Shown one piece after another: positions 15,869 through 24,105 of a stretch of DNA of 64,000 bases. The translations under genes were made by a program, and so were the position numbers. The first letter of the stretch is position 1. Every line of letters starts with the position of its first letter. Source of the stretch: JBQTGK01 sp052400665 (GTDB taxonomy: Bacteria > Bacteroidota > Bacteroidia > Bacteroidales > Marinifilaceae); NCBI GenBank assembly GCA_052400665.1, contig JBQTGK010000015.1; one strand, given 5' to 3'. Below the pieces are notes generated by a model, which worked only from the letters and a program-made list of their open reading frames with translations, did not search any database and was not told the DNA's origin.

Positions 15869-17163
15869 AGACATTTTACACACTAATGATGCTGTTATCA
15901 ATATCATTATACAGTTCGGCTCAGACCGATAAAAACAGCATAGACGACAAAGAGGAAGACAGTCTTAAAAAAGTAAAAACGAAAAAATCGCCCGAAGATT
16001 TTAAGGATACAGAGGTGAATTTTTTGCTTAATTACTATGAGCAGGATGGCGACCACTCTCCCGTTACCGGGGGACAAGGAACTGAGGAACTGGATAACGT
16101 AGCTCCAAGCTTCGTGGTTCACATTCCCATGGATTCACTATCGAGTCTGGATTTAAATTTTGGTGTCGACATTTACTCGTCGGCTTCGACCGATAATATT
16201 GATTATTTCGATACTGAACATAAATCATCTGCTTCAAGTATGGATGCACGAGCACACATCAACGCTTCCTATTCTCACAAGCTTGCCAAATCGGGTAACG
16301 ATTATAGCTTCCTTGCCGGATTTTCGAGCGAGTACGATGTAAGCTCCTTTAACTTTGGAGGTTCGTACACCTTTAACTCTAAAGATCAAAACCGTTCTGT
16401 AACGCTTGATGCTTTATTTATGAATGATAGCTGGGATTTATTATATCCTTATGAGATCAGAGAGAAACCAGAAAAACAAAGCATTACCGACGACACAAGA
16501 ACAACTTTAAAATTTGGTTTGTCTTACTCACAGGTAATCAACAAGCGCTTACAAGCCCTGTTTTCGGCCGAGGTGGTTTCACAAAGCGGATTGCTGTCCA
16601 CTCCTTTTCACCGGGTATTTTTCGATAATGCCAGTGGCATGAATATTTACGACAACATGAGCACTTTAAGAGAGCTGAGTAATGTGGAACACCTGGACGA
16701 CAATCGTCTAAAAATTCCTGTTTCGATGCGTTTTAATTATTATGTAAGCGATTTTATGCGATTGAAAACTTTCTATCGTTTTTATACCGATAGCTGGGGA
16801 ATTACTGCTCACACAGCAAGTGTTGAGTTACCAATGATGCTTTCTTCCTCGTTTATTGTATCGCCTTTTTTCAGGTATCACACACAAACTGCGGCTGATG
16901 ATTTTTACGAATTTGGTGAGGCAAGTGCAAGTAACACGCCTGAATTTTATACCTCCGACTACGATTTATCGGATCTTAACAGCTATAAAATTGGTTTAGG
17001 ATTACAGTACTCTCCAGTAATGGGAATTGGGAATTTTAAATCTCCATTCCGAAAAAATAAAAGCGCACAATTTAAAAGTATTGGTTTGCGTGCAGCTTAT
17101 TACGACAGAAGCGATGGCTTAAATGCCTGGTTGGTAAGTTTGAATTTTGGCTTTACCTTCTAA
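15853..17163 (+). CDS. DUF3570 outer-membrane-type protein
   Basis: A 436-residue exported protein (a start at the second ATG, 15859, is equally possible), with signal peptide LKTFYTLMMLLSISLYSSAQ. The mature part starts with a charged linker, then DTEVNFLLNYYEQDGDHSPV, typical of DUF3570. Alternating aromatic strands follow and it ends SLNFGFTF, consistent with a large outer-membrane barrel. Family function is unknown; it is repeatedly found with DUF4266, ApbE and thioredoxin, to my recollection. It is the last gene of the operon and is followed by a UUCG-loop terminator. A partial, diverged duplicate of its last about 21 codons lies between downstream tRNA genes at 17446-17508. Confidence 0.85.
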   Translation: MRMQLKTFYTLMMLLSISLYSSAQTDKNSIDDKEEDSLKKVKTKKSPEDFKDTEVNFLLNYYEQDGDHSPVTGGQGTEELDNVAPSFVVHIPMDSLSSLDLNFGVDIYSSASTDNIDYFDTEHKSSASSMDARAHINASYSHKLAKSGNDYSFLAGFSSEYDVSSFNFGGSYTFNSKDQNRSVTLDALFMNDSWDLLYPYEIREKPEKQSITDDTRTTLKFGLSYSQVINKRLQALFSAEVVSQSGLLSTPFHRVFFDNASGMNIYDNMSTLRELSNVEHLDDNRLKIPVSMRFNYYVSDFMRLKTFYRFYTDSWGITAHTASVELPMMLSSSFIVSPFFRYHTQTAADDFYEFGEASASNTPEFYTSDYDLSDLNSYKIGLGLQYSPVMGIGNFKSPFRKNKSAQFKSIGLRAAYYDRSDGLNAWLVSLNFGFTF

Positions 17164-17187
17164 AATTATATTATCATAGATTTTAAT

Positions 17188-17215
17188 AGCTTGCCTTCGG
17201 GCAGGCTTTTTTTTT
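17188..17215 (+). terminator. Terminator of the thioredoxin-ApbE-DUF4266-DUF3570 operon
   Basis: AGCTTGCC (17188-17195), loop TTCG, GGCAGGCT (17200-17207), then nine T. It sits 24 bp after the DUF3570 stop. Confidence 0.9.
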
Positions 17216-17225
17216 GATTTTAGCA

Positions 17226-17258
17226 CAAAAAAAACCACCCCATTAAAAAATGAAGCGG
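17226..17258 (-). terminator. Terminator downstream of tRNA-Gly copy 1
   Basis: On the minus strand CCGCTTCATT (from 17258) pairs with AATGGGGTGG, followed by eight T. A closely related hairpin follows tRNA-Gly copy 2 at 17563-17593, as part of the duplicated block. Confidence 0.8.
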
Positions 17259-17289
17259 CCATGTAATGCTTGTACAGTAATAATTCTTG

Positions 17290-17362
17290 AGCGAGAAACG
17301 AGACTCGAACTCGCGACCCTAAGCTTGGCAAGCTTATGCTCTACCAACTGAGCTATTCTCGC
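17290..17362 (-). tRNA. tRNA-Gly (anticodon GCC), copy 1
   Basis: A 73-nt cloverleaf on the minus strand: acceptor GCGAGAA/TTCTCGC with discriminator U, anticodon stem TAAGC/GCTTA, loop TTGCCAA, T arm with GTTCGAGTC. It differs from copies 2 and 3 only by compensating changes in the anticodon stem (AAGC versus AACC). It lies beyond the terminator that follows copy 2, so it may need its own promoter, which I could not identify. CCA is not encoded. Confidence 0.95.
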
Positions 17363-17445
17363 ATATTATTATACCTCTTGCTCTATCTAGCGATAGCTAT
17401 CGGGATAAGTTATTCTCACATTTTCCCTTTTTTTATACATTGCTA

Positions 17446-17508
17446 TACGACAAAAGCGATGACTTATACACCCGACTGGTGAGTATTAATTTTCTCTTTA
17501 CTTCCTAA
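17446..17508 (+). pseudogene. Duplicated 3' fragment of the DUF3570 gene
   Basis: These 63 bp align without gaps to the last 63 bp of the DUF3570 gene (17101-17163). By hand I count 48 identities. The frame is still open and ends in TAA: YDKSDDLYTRLVSINFLFTS versus YDRSDGLNAWLVSLNFGFTF. A matching terminator-like hairpin follows (17522-17541). This is either the remnant of a tandem paralogue or part of a segmental duplication that also copied the tRNA-Gly gene. Confidence 0.8.
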
Positions 17509-17562
17509 CATATTAAAATAAGCTACTTTTTTTGGGTAGCCTGTTTGTAAAGATTTTTTCAA

Positions 17563-17593
17563 TAAAAAAACCGCCCCATTTAAAATGAAGCGG
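17563..17593 (-). terminator. Terminator downstream of tRNA-Gly copy 2
   Basis: On the minus strand CCGCTTCATT pairs with AATGGGGCGG across loop TTA, followed by seven T. It separates tRNA-Gly copies 2 and 3 from copy 1. Confidence 0.85.
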
Positions 17594-17624
17594 CCATGTA
17601 ATGCTTGTACAGTAATAATTCTTG

Positions 17625-17697
17625 AGCGAGAAACGAGACTCGAACTCGCGACCCTAACCTTGGCAAGGTTATGCTCTACCAACTGAGCTATTCTCGC
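17625..17697 (-). tRNA. tRNA-Gly (anticodon GCC), copy 2
   Basis: Same cloverleaf as copy 3, with anticodon stem TAACC/GGTTA and loop TTGCCAA; discriminator U, no CCA. Its 3' flank (about 17566-17624) is nearly identical to that of copy 1, showing a shared origin. Confidence 0.95.
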
Positions 17698-17758
17698 ATT
17701 TTCCTTTTTATTATTACTCTAAAATTGCTGACAAAGGAAAAACTCAACAATTTTTTCG

Positions 17759-17831
17759 AGCGAGAAACGAGACTCGAACTCGCGACCCTAACCTTGGCAA
17801 GGTTATGCTCTACCAACTGAGCTATTCTCGC
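17759..17831 (-). tRNA. tRNA-Gly (anticodon GCC), copy 3 (promoter-proximal)
   Basis: 73 nt, identical in sequence to copy 2. It is the first tRNA after the promoter at 17867-17896. A 61-nt spacer without a terminator hairpin separates it from copy 2, so the two are probably co-transcribed. Confidence 0.95.
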
Positions 17832-17866
17832 ATATTTGCTAAAGCTTGTTCTAAACTTTTGCGATG

Positions 17867-17896
17867 CAAATATAGATAATCCAGCCTTTCTGGCAA
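17867..17896 (-). promoter_or_regulatory. Promoter of tRNA-Gly cluster
   Basis: Minus strand: TTG (17896-17894), 19-bp spacer, perfect -7 box TATATTTG (17874-17867). The tRNA starts 36 nt downstream of the box. Confidence 0.8.
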
Positions 17897-17965
17897 GTAT
17901 ATTTTGCAAAAAAGTTTAAAAAAAATCTGTCAGCACCCCCTAATTTTCTGAGTATTTGCACAAAA

Positions 17966-17998
17966 GAAAAGAGGAAAAATTTTACAATTCTTCCTCTA
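17966..17998 (-). terminator. Probable terminator of dipeptidyl peptidase gene
   Basis: On the minus strand AGAGGAA (17997-17991) pairs with TTCCTCT (17976-17970), followed by TTTCTTTTG, 26 bp after the stop codon. The stem is short and A/G-rich. Confidence 0.5.
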
Positions 17999-18023
17999 TC
18001 CTCTTTAATTAGATCCAATCTCC

Positions 18024-20237
18024 CTATAAATTCTCTTTTAAAAATTTATTGAAACGCTTGTACAAGTGTAATCTTGTATTTCCACCATAAATACTATGGT
18101 TTCTATTGGTATAAATTTGCATTTCGAATTGCTTGTCGGCCTGTACCAATCGTTCCGAAAGTTCATAAGTATTTTGTATGTGAACATTATCATCGGCAGT
18201 ACCATGACAAAGCAATAAGGAACCTTTTAACTTGTCAACATGATTAATAGGAGAATTATCGTCGTAGCCCTTGGCATTTTCCTGAGGAGTTCTCATGAAC
18301 CTTTCAGTATAAACCGAATCGTAATATCTCCAGTTGGTAACAGGAGCAACAGCAATGGCGGCAGCAAAAACATCATTTCCTTTCTCCAGACAAAGCGAAG
18401 ACATAAAGCCACCATAACTCCAGCCCCAAATGGCAAGTCTGTTTTCATCAATATAAGCCTCTTCAGCAAGAGCCTTAGCAGCCGCAATCTGATCATCAGA
18501 CTCTAGTCTTCCCAGTTGCATGTAAGTACATTTACGAAATTCCTGTCCTCTGGCTCCCGTTCCTCTTGGGTCTACACAAGCAACAACATATCCTTCCTGT
18601 GCCAGATACTGATACCAATCGAAACTCCAGCTGTTCTCAACACTCTGCGAATTGGGTCCGCTATACTGCGTAATCACTAAAGGATATTTCTTTGAGGAAT
18701 CGAAATTGTACGGCTTAATGATCCAGGCATTTAGCATGGTCATACCATCGGCAGAAGGCAGCATGGTAAATTCTTTGGGATTGTATTGATAATTTTTCAG
18801 CTTCTCAATCAGTTCATTATTGTCTTCCAGAACACGAATCTGTTTTCCTTTGTAATTGTAAAGGCTAACTCTATTGGGCTGTTTTACGCTGGAAAAATAG
18901 TTAATGTAGAACTTATAACCTTCGCTAAAAACCGTTCTGTTGGTTCCTCTTTCAGGAGTTATTAGTTTTTTACCAGTCCCATTTAATTTTATGGAATAGG
19001 TATTTCTTTCCAAAGGAGAAATTTCAGCAGCTTCATAATAACATACTTTCTTGTTTTCATCAAAACCTAAGAAATCTGTCATATCCCAATCGCCCGAGGT
19101 AATTTGCTGAACCGCTTTTCCGGTAGCCATATCATACAAATACAAATGGTTAAAACCATCATCTTCACTTGCATAAATAAATTGCGTTCCATTGTCCAGA
19201 AAAGTCAGGAAATCAAAATTTCCTTCTTCTACGTAGTATTTATTTTCCTGGGTGTACATCACATCCGATTCGCCTGTTTTTGCATTCGACAATAAAAGCT
19301 CCAGTTTGTTCTGCAGGCGATTCAACCTGTAAATGCTAAGCATTTTTGGATTTTTAGACCATTTAATTCTTGGGATATACTGATCTTTATCCTCACCCAC
19401 ATCCATTTTTTTAGTGATCCTATCTTCAATATTGTAAACCCATACACTAACTTCAGAATTCTTTTCTCCTGCTTTTGGATATTTGTAGGTATAATTCTCA
19501 GGATACAAAGCATTTTCTTTAACCTGTGGATATTTACCTTCGAACTTATTCATATTAAACATTCGCACCTGACTTTCATCAAATTTCATGTAAGCTAAAA
19601 ATTCACTGTCGGGCGACCATGCAAATGCTTTATTAAATTCAAATTCCTCTTCGTAAACCCAATCTGGAGTTCCATTCTGAATGGCATTAAACTCTCCATC
19701 TTTGGTGATCTTAATTTCAGATCCAAACAAAACATTATGAATAAAAATGTTGTTATCTCTTACAAAAGCAATCCTATTTCCGTTGGGCGAAAATGTAGCC
19801 AAACGTTGCTTCCCCTTCTTCGAAAGAGGAACTAACTCTTTATTTTTAAAAGTAAACACAAAATAATCGGCAGTGAAAGATCTTCGGTAAATTCTTTCGG
19901 GATTACTCATCAGTAAAATTCTCTTCTCATCGGAGCTAAACTCATACTCACTAATATTTTTAATCTCGGCCTCTTTAAATGTACTTAAATCGAGCAGCGT
20001 TTCAACCTTTTTGCCAGTCGCAAAGCTGTATTTTACAATCTTGGTACCTGCTTCTTCCAGTGTTGTGTAATGGATACCATCCTTCATTGAGCGTAAACCA
20101 TATACCGATTTGGAACTGAATGTTCTATTCTGCATCAAATCTTCCATGCTAATTTTTTTCGCATTTTGCTGTGCGAAAGTAAAAGCCGAAAAACACAAGA
20201 CAAAAGCCAGGGCAAGTATCTGTTTAAAATTCTTCAT
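18024..20237 (-). CDS. Dipeptidyl peptidase IV (S9 family)
   Basis: A 737-residue exported serine protease. I start at the ATG at 20237, giving signal peptide MKNFKQILALAFVLCFSAFTFA, rather than the in-frame TTG at 20258. The N-terminal DPPIV beta-propeller covers about residues 60-470 (WVYEEEFEFNKAFAWSPDS carries the substrate N-terminus-binding Glu-Glu pair). The C-terminal alpha/beta hydrolase has the nucleophile motif GWSYGGF (Ser about 607), the Asp region GTADDNVH and the His region NRNHSIYGG. All catalytic residues are present, so it should release X-Pro or X-Ala dipeptides from peptides in the periplasm or on the surface. It is monocistronic, with flanking promoter and terminator regions. 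Confidence 0.93.
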   Translation of the reverse strand: MKNFKQILALAFVLCFSAFTFAQQNAKKISMEDLMQNRTFSSKSVYGLRSMKDGIHYTTLEEAGTKIVKYSFATGKKVETLLDLSTFKEAEIKNISEYEFSSDEKRILLMSNPERIYRRSFTADYFVFTFKNKELVPLSKKGKQRLATFSPNGNRIAFVRDNNIFIHNVLFGSEIKITKDGEFNAIQNGTPDWVYEEEFEFNKAFAWSPDSEFLAYMKFDESQVRMFNMNKFEGKYPQVKENALYPENYTYKYPKAGEKNSEVSVWVYNIEDRITKKMDVGEDKDQYIPRIKWSKNPKMLSIYRLNRLQNKLELLLSNAKTGESDVMYTQENKYYVEEGNFDFLTFLDNGTQFIYASEDDGFNHLYLYDMATGKAVQQITSGDWDMTDFLGFDENKKVCYYEAAEISPLERNTYSIKLNGTGKKLITPERGTNRTVFSEGYKFYINYFSSVKQPNRVSLYNYKGKQIRVLEDNNELIEKLKNYQYNPKEFTMLPSADGMTMLNAWIIKPYNFDSSKKYPLVITQYSGPNSQSVENSWSFDWYQYLAQEGYVVACVDPRGTGARGQEFRKCTYMQLGRLESDDQIAAAKALAEEAYIDENRLAIWGWSYGGFMSSLCLEKGNDVFAAAIAVAPVTNWRYYDSVYTERFMRTPQENAKGYDDNSPINHVDKLKGSLLLCHGTADDNVHIQNTYELSERLVQADKQFEMQIYTNRNHSIYGGNTRLHLYKRFNKFLKENL

Positions 20238-20483
20238 AATAGTTGAGTTATTTTGCAATTCGTATCGTTTGTTATTCTAAAGCTCAAAGATTCGACTTTT
20301 TTTAGAGAAAAGAAAAATTTAATAGCTGATATAAATCAATAAATATTCTCATCAAAGGCAAATAAGCAAATACAGCAGCCTAGTTTAAACATATTTTATT
20401 GATAAGAATAAAGCTTTCCACATAAATCTTTAGAATAAGAAAACATTGCCTGTTAATTTAAGCTTTGCTTTATAAGAAAATTA

Positions 20484-20491
20484 TATCTTTG
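20484..20491 (+). promoter_or_regulatory. Promoter -7 box of thrS operon
   Basis: TATCTTTG matches TAnnTTTG; a TTG lies 16 bp upstream (20465-20467). It leaves a leader of about 135 nt before the thrS ATG, long enough for post-transcriptional control, though no known leader structure was recognised in it. Confidence 0.6.
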
Positions 20492-20631
20492 TGAATTGAA
20501 TTTCAGGATAACAGATTTTTGCCGAAGAAAAATTCGTCAGGAGTGAATGATTTAATTCTGAAGTTCATATTTTCTATTTTAGTATATCATGCCGGTTTGT
20601 AGCGGTGTGAATAAAAATTTAAAACAATAGG

Positions 20632-22584
20632 ATGATTAAAATTACATTTCCGGATGGAACAGTAAAAGAATTTGAAGCTGGAATCTCAGGTCTTGAGATT
20701 GCTAGAAGCATTTCTAATCGATTGGCAAAAGAAGTTTTGTCTATTAGCGTTAATGAGCAGTTGTATGATCTTACACGTTCGATTAATGAAGATGCAAGCA
20801 TTAAGCTTCACACATGGGATGATGAAGAAGGAAAGCATGCTTTTTGGCACAGCTCTGCTCACCTAATGGCTGAAGCATTAGAAGCTTTATACCCAGGAGT
20901 AAAATTTGGTATTGGCCCTGCTATTGACATGGGTTTTTACTACGATGTTGATTTAGGTAATGGTACTGCCCTTACGGATAAGGACCTTCCTAAAATTGAG
21001 CAAAAAATGATTGAACTTGCTCGCAACAAAAACGAATACGTAAGAAGCGATATTAGCAAACAAGACGCTCTTGCATTTTTCGGCGAAAAAAATGAACAGT
21101 ACAAGCTGGAATTAATTAATGAGCTGGAAGATGGCACAATAAGCTTATACAAACAAGGAAACTTTACGGATTTATGTAGAGGTCCACACCTACCCAACAC
21201 AAGTCTTATAAAAGCAATTAAATTAAACTCAATTGCTGGTGCTTACTGGAGAGGCGACGAAAAAAGACCACAGCTTACCCGTGTTTACGGTATTACTTTT
21301 CCAAAAAAGAAATTTTTGGATGAGTATCTGGAAATGATGGAAGAAGCAAAAAAACGCGACCACAGAAAATTGGGAAAAGAAATGGAATTATTTACTTTTT
21401 CACAAAATGTTGGTCAGGGAATGCCATTGTGGTTGCCAAAAGGAGCTCAACTTCGCGAAAGCCTAGAGAACTTTCTAAAGCGTGTTCAGAAAAAATTCGG
21501 ATACGACCAGGTGATTACTCCACACATTGGTAACATTAACTTGTACAAGACTTCGGGTCACTACGATAAGTATGGCGAAGATTCATTTCAGGCTATTCAA
21601 ACTCCTCAGGAAGGGGAAGAGTATTTGTTAAAACCGATGAACTGCCCTCATCACTGCGAGATATACAAATTTAAGCCTCATTCGTACAAAGATCTGCCAA
21701 TTAGACTTGCCGAGTTTGGAACTGTTTACCGATACGAACAAAGTGGTGAACTACACGGTTTAACACGTGTAAGAAGCTTTACTCAGGATGATGCTCACAT
21801 TTTCTGTACTCCTGATCAATTAAAAGATGAATTTAAAAAGGTAATTGATATTATCTTTATCATATTTAAAGCGCTTAATTTTAACGAATATGTAGCTCAG
21901 GTTTCTTTACGACACAAAGAAGACCACTCAAAATACATAGGATCGGAAGAAAATTGGGACAAAGCAGAAAAAGCAATTATCGAAGCTGCCGACGAAAAAG
22001 GATTGAAAACGGTTGTCGAATACGACGAAGCAGCCTTTTATGGTCCAAAGCTTGACTTTATGATTAAGGATGCAATCGGACGCAAATGGCAATTGGGCAC
22101 CATTCAGGTAGACTACAATTTACCCGAACGATTTGATCTGGAATATGTTGGAAGCGACAATCAGAAACACAGACCAATTATGATTCACCGTGCTCCATTT
22201 GGTTCCATGGAACGTTTTGTAGCCGTATTGCTTGAACATACAGGAGGTAAATTCCCATTGTGGCTAACACCTGAACAAGCTGTCATCATGCCAATTAGCG
22301 AAAAATACAACGATTATGCGAAAAAAGTTTTAAATTCGTTAAATAATTCCGATATTCGCGCCGTATTAGATGATCGCAACGAGAAAATCGGACGTAAAAT
22401 CCGTGATAACGAGTTGAAAAAGACCCCGTATCTTATCATTGTAGGAGAAAAAGAAGCAACTGAAGATACTGTTTCTGTACGCAGACAAGGAGAAGGAGAC
22501 ATGGGATCAATGACTATTACAGAATTTGCAGAATTTATTAATAAAGAAGTAGAAGGTCAATTATCTTCTATCGAGAATTACTAA
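20632..22584 (+). CDS. thrS: Threonyl-tRNA synthetase
   Basis: A 650-residue class II synthetase that charges tRNA-Thr. Domains in order: TGS (1-61), the editing domain with HSSAHLMAEAL near residue 74, the catalytic core (GMPLWLPKGAQLRES; motif 2 YRYEQSGELHGLTRVRSFT; motif 3 HRAPFGSMERF), and the C-terminal anticodon-binding domain (about 545-640). The zinc-binding Cys is in the segment KPMNCPHHCEIY. Length is normal. It is the first gene of the conserved thrS-infC-rpmI-rplT order. infC follows after 21 nt with an unusually strong Shine-Dalgarno sequence. Confidence 0.97.
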   Translation: MIKITFPDGTVKEFEAGISGLEIARSISNRLAKEVLSISVNEQLYDLTRSINEDASIKLHTWDDEEGKHAFWHSSAHLMAEALEALYPGVKFGIGPAIDMGFYYDVDLGNGTALTDKDLPKIEQKMIELARNKNEYVRSDISKQDALAFFGEKNEQYKLELINELEDGTISLYKQGNFTDLCRGPHLPNTSLIKAIKLNSIAGAYWRGDEKRPQLTRVYGITFPKKKFLDEYLEMMEEAKKRDHRKLGKEMELFTFSQNVGQGMPLWLPKGAQLRESLENFLKRVQKKFGYDQVITPHIGNINLYKTSGHYDKYGEDSFQAIQTPQEGEEYLLKPMNCPHHCEIYKFKPHSYKDLPIRLAEFGTVYRYEQSGELHGLTRVRSFTQDDAHIFCTPDQLKDEFKKVIDIIFIIFKALNFNEYVAQVSLRHKEDHSKYIGSEENWDKAEKAIIEAADEKGLKTVVEYDEAAFYGPKLDFMIKDAIGRKWQLGTIQVDYNLPERFDLEYVGSDNQKHRPIMIHRAPFGSMERFVAVLLEHTGGKFPLWLTPEQAVIMPISEKYNDYAKKVLNSLNNSDIRAVLDDRNEKIGRKIRDNELKKTPYLIIVGEKEATEDTVSVRRQGEGDMGSMTITEFAEFINKEVEGQLSSIENY

Positions 22585-22590
22585 CTAAAT

Positions 22591-22608
22591 AAGGAGGACC
22601 TAGCCATA
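22591..22608 (+). promoter_or_regulatory. Strong Shine-Dalgarno and AUA start of infC
   Basis: AAGGAGGACC followed by TAGCC places the anti-SD complement about 8 nt before ATA at 22606-22608. Strong SD sequences are rare in this phylum and in this window. The in-frame TAG at 22600-22602 excludes any start further upstream, and no ATG or GTG occurs in frame between it and GTG 22726. Confidence 0.75.
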
Positions 22609-23157
22609 GCTGGATTTCATCAAAGAAACAGAGGACCAAGAAAACCTCAAGAGGCTCAACACAAAATCAATAAGTTAATTAGAGCCCGTAGTGTTCGCGT
22701 TGTTGGAGACAATGTAGAACCAGGTGTGTATTCAATTTCGGAAGCATTAAAATTTGCTGAAGAACAAGAATTAGATTTAGTTGAAATTTCACCCAAAGCC
22801 GATCCACCAGTTTGTAAGATCATCGATTACAAAAAGTTTCTTTATCAACAGAAAAAGAAACAAAAGGAAATGAAGGCTAAAGCCGTTAAGGTTGTCGTGA
22901 AAGAAATTCGTTTTGGTCCAAACACCGACGAACATGACTACAATTTTAAACTTAAGCATGCTGAAAAATTTCTTAACGAAGGCGCAAAAGTGAAAGCTTA
23001 TGTTTTCTTTAAAGGTCGTTCGATACTTTTTAAAGACAAAGGAGAAATCTTATTGTTAAAATTTGCTCAGGATTTAGAAGAGCTGGGAAAAGTAGAGCAA
23101 CTTCCAAGATTAGAAGGAAAACGTATGACCATGTTCATTACACCAAAGAAAAAGTAA
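22606..23157 (+). CDS. infC: Translation initiation factor IF-3 (AUA start)
   Basis: 183 residues if translation begins at ATA 22606. The product binds the 30S subunit and proofreads start codons. Starting at the first in-frame GTG (22726) would delete the conserved N-terminal segment HKINKLIRARSVRVVGDNVE, which IF-3 proteins need. The frame is closed upstream by TAG at 22600, so the start must lie within 22603-22660, and ATA has an AAGGAGG sequence at ideal spacing. The rest is canonical: ELDLVEISPKADPPVCKIID, then a linker helix and a C-terminal domain ending RMTMFITPKKK. Non-canonical infC starts (AUU in Escherichia coli) permit self-repression, so the same control is expected here. Confidence 0.93.
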   Translation: MAGFHQRNRGPRKPQEAQHKINKLIRARSVRVVGDNVEPGVYSISEALKFAEEQELDLVEISPKADPPVCKIIDYKKFLYQQKKKQKEMKAKAVKVVVKEIRFGPNTDEHDYNFKLKHAEKFLNEGAKVKAYVFFKGRSILFKDKGEILLLKFAQDLEELGKVEQLPRLEGKRMTMFITPKKK

Positions 23158-23190
23158 TATAGTTTATATAATCAATAATTAGTTTGTACA

Positions 23191-23388
23191 ATGCCTAAGA
23201 TGAAAACAAATTGCAGCGCAAAGAAAAGATTTACTTTGACTGCATCTGGAAAAATCAAAAGAAAGCACGCTTTTAAAAGTCATATTTTGACTAAAAAAAG
23301 CACTAAAAGGAAGAGAAATCTTACCTATTTTGGAACTGTTAACAAAGCAGACCAGAAAAACGTTAAGTTAATGCTTAACATGTTGTAA
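23191..23388 (+). CDS. rpmI: Ribosomal protein bL35
   Basis: A 65-residue very basic protein, MPKMKTNCSAKKRFTLTASG at the N-terminus and HILTKKSTKRKRNL in the centre, diagnostic of bL35 of the 50S subunit. It starts 33 nt after infC and is followed by rplT, the classic order. Normal length. Confidence 0.97.
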   Translation: MPKMKTNCSAKKRFTLTASGKIKRKHAFKSHILTKKSTKRKRNLTYFGTVNKADQKNVKLMLNML

Positions 23389-23480
23389 GAATCAGTAATT
23401 GATTTTTTAAGTTTATTAACCGAGTGATTTAGCACCAAAGAGTCCTTAAATGGAACGCTAACATTCAAAAATTAGGAATT

Positions 23481-23834
23481 ATGCCAAGATCAGTAAATTC
23501 TGTAGCTTCAAGAGCTAGAAGAAAAAGAATTTTGAAAGAAACCAGAGGTAACTTTGGTGCAAGAGCAAATGTTTGGACCGTAGCAAAAAACACCTACGAA
23601 AAAGGTTTGCAATACGCATATCGCGATAGAAAAAAGAAAAAAGGGAATTTCCGTGCATTGTGGATTCAGCGTATTAACGCTGCAGCTAGACTAGAAGGTC
23701 TATCTTACTCACAATTAATCGGTTTGATGCACAAAGCTAATATCGAAATTAACCGTAAGGTTTTGGCTGATTTAGCAGTAAATCATCCAGAAGCATTTAA
23801 AGCTGTAGTGGGAAAAGCACAAACAGCTAAATAA
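23481..23834 (+). CDS. rplT: Ribosomal protein bL20
   Basis: A 117-residue basic protein, MPRSVNSVASRARRKRILKE to IEINRKVLADLAVNHPEAF, matching bL20, an early 50S assembly protein. In other bacteria L20 represses the rpmI-rplT mRNA; the 92-nt rpmI-rplT spacer could hold such a site, but I recognise no defined structure. A strong terminator follows. Confidence 0.97.
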   Translation: MPRSVNSVASRARRKRILKETRGNFGARANVWTVAKNTYEKGLQYAYRDRKKKKGNFRALWIQRINAAARLEGLSYSQLIGLMHKANIEINRKVLADLAVNHPEAFKAVVGKAQTAK

Positions 23835-23858
23835 TAGTACTATAAATTATTTACTTTG

Positions 23859-23890
23859 AAAAGGGATTGTGGTTCACAATCCCTTTTTTA
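23859..23890 (+). terminator. Terminator of thrS-infC-rpmI-rplT operon
   Basis: AAAAGGGATTGTG (23859-23871), loop GTT, CACAATCCCTTTT, then T-rich sequence; 24 bp after the rplT stop. Confidence 0.92.
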
Positions 23891-24105
23891 ATACAAAAAT
23901 TTCAACCTCTTATTTGTGTTGATTATTGTGCATAAAAAGTAAGTTGTCGAAAAACACTACAATAATAGGAATCCATTGACTTAGTTCTGAATCGGATTTA
24001 CTATTTTTGGAATCATAACTAGCAGGGAAACTATTATACCCATTGTAATATGATATTTTAATACGATTTATATTCACAATACAATTCCCAAAAAAATAAC
24101 CACAA

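Noticed and set aside
20492..20631. T-box or other riboswitch in the thrS leader
   Set aside because: No T-box core, stem I signature or antiterminator was recognisable; T-box control of thrS is also not expected in this phylum.
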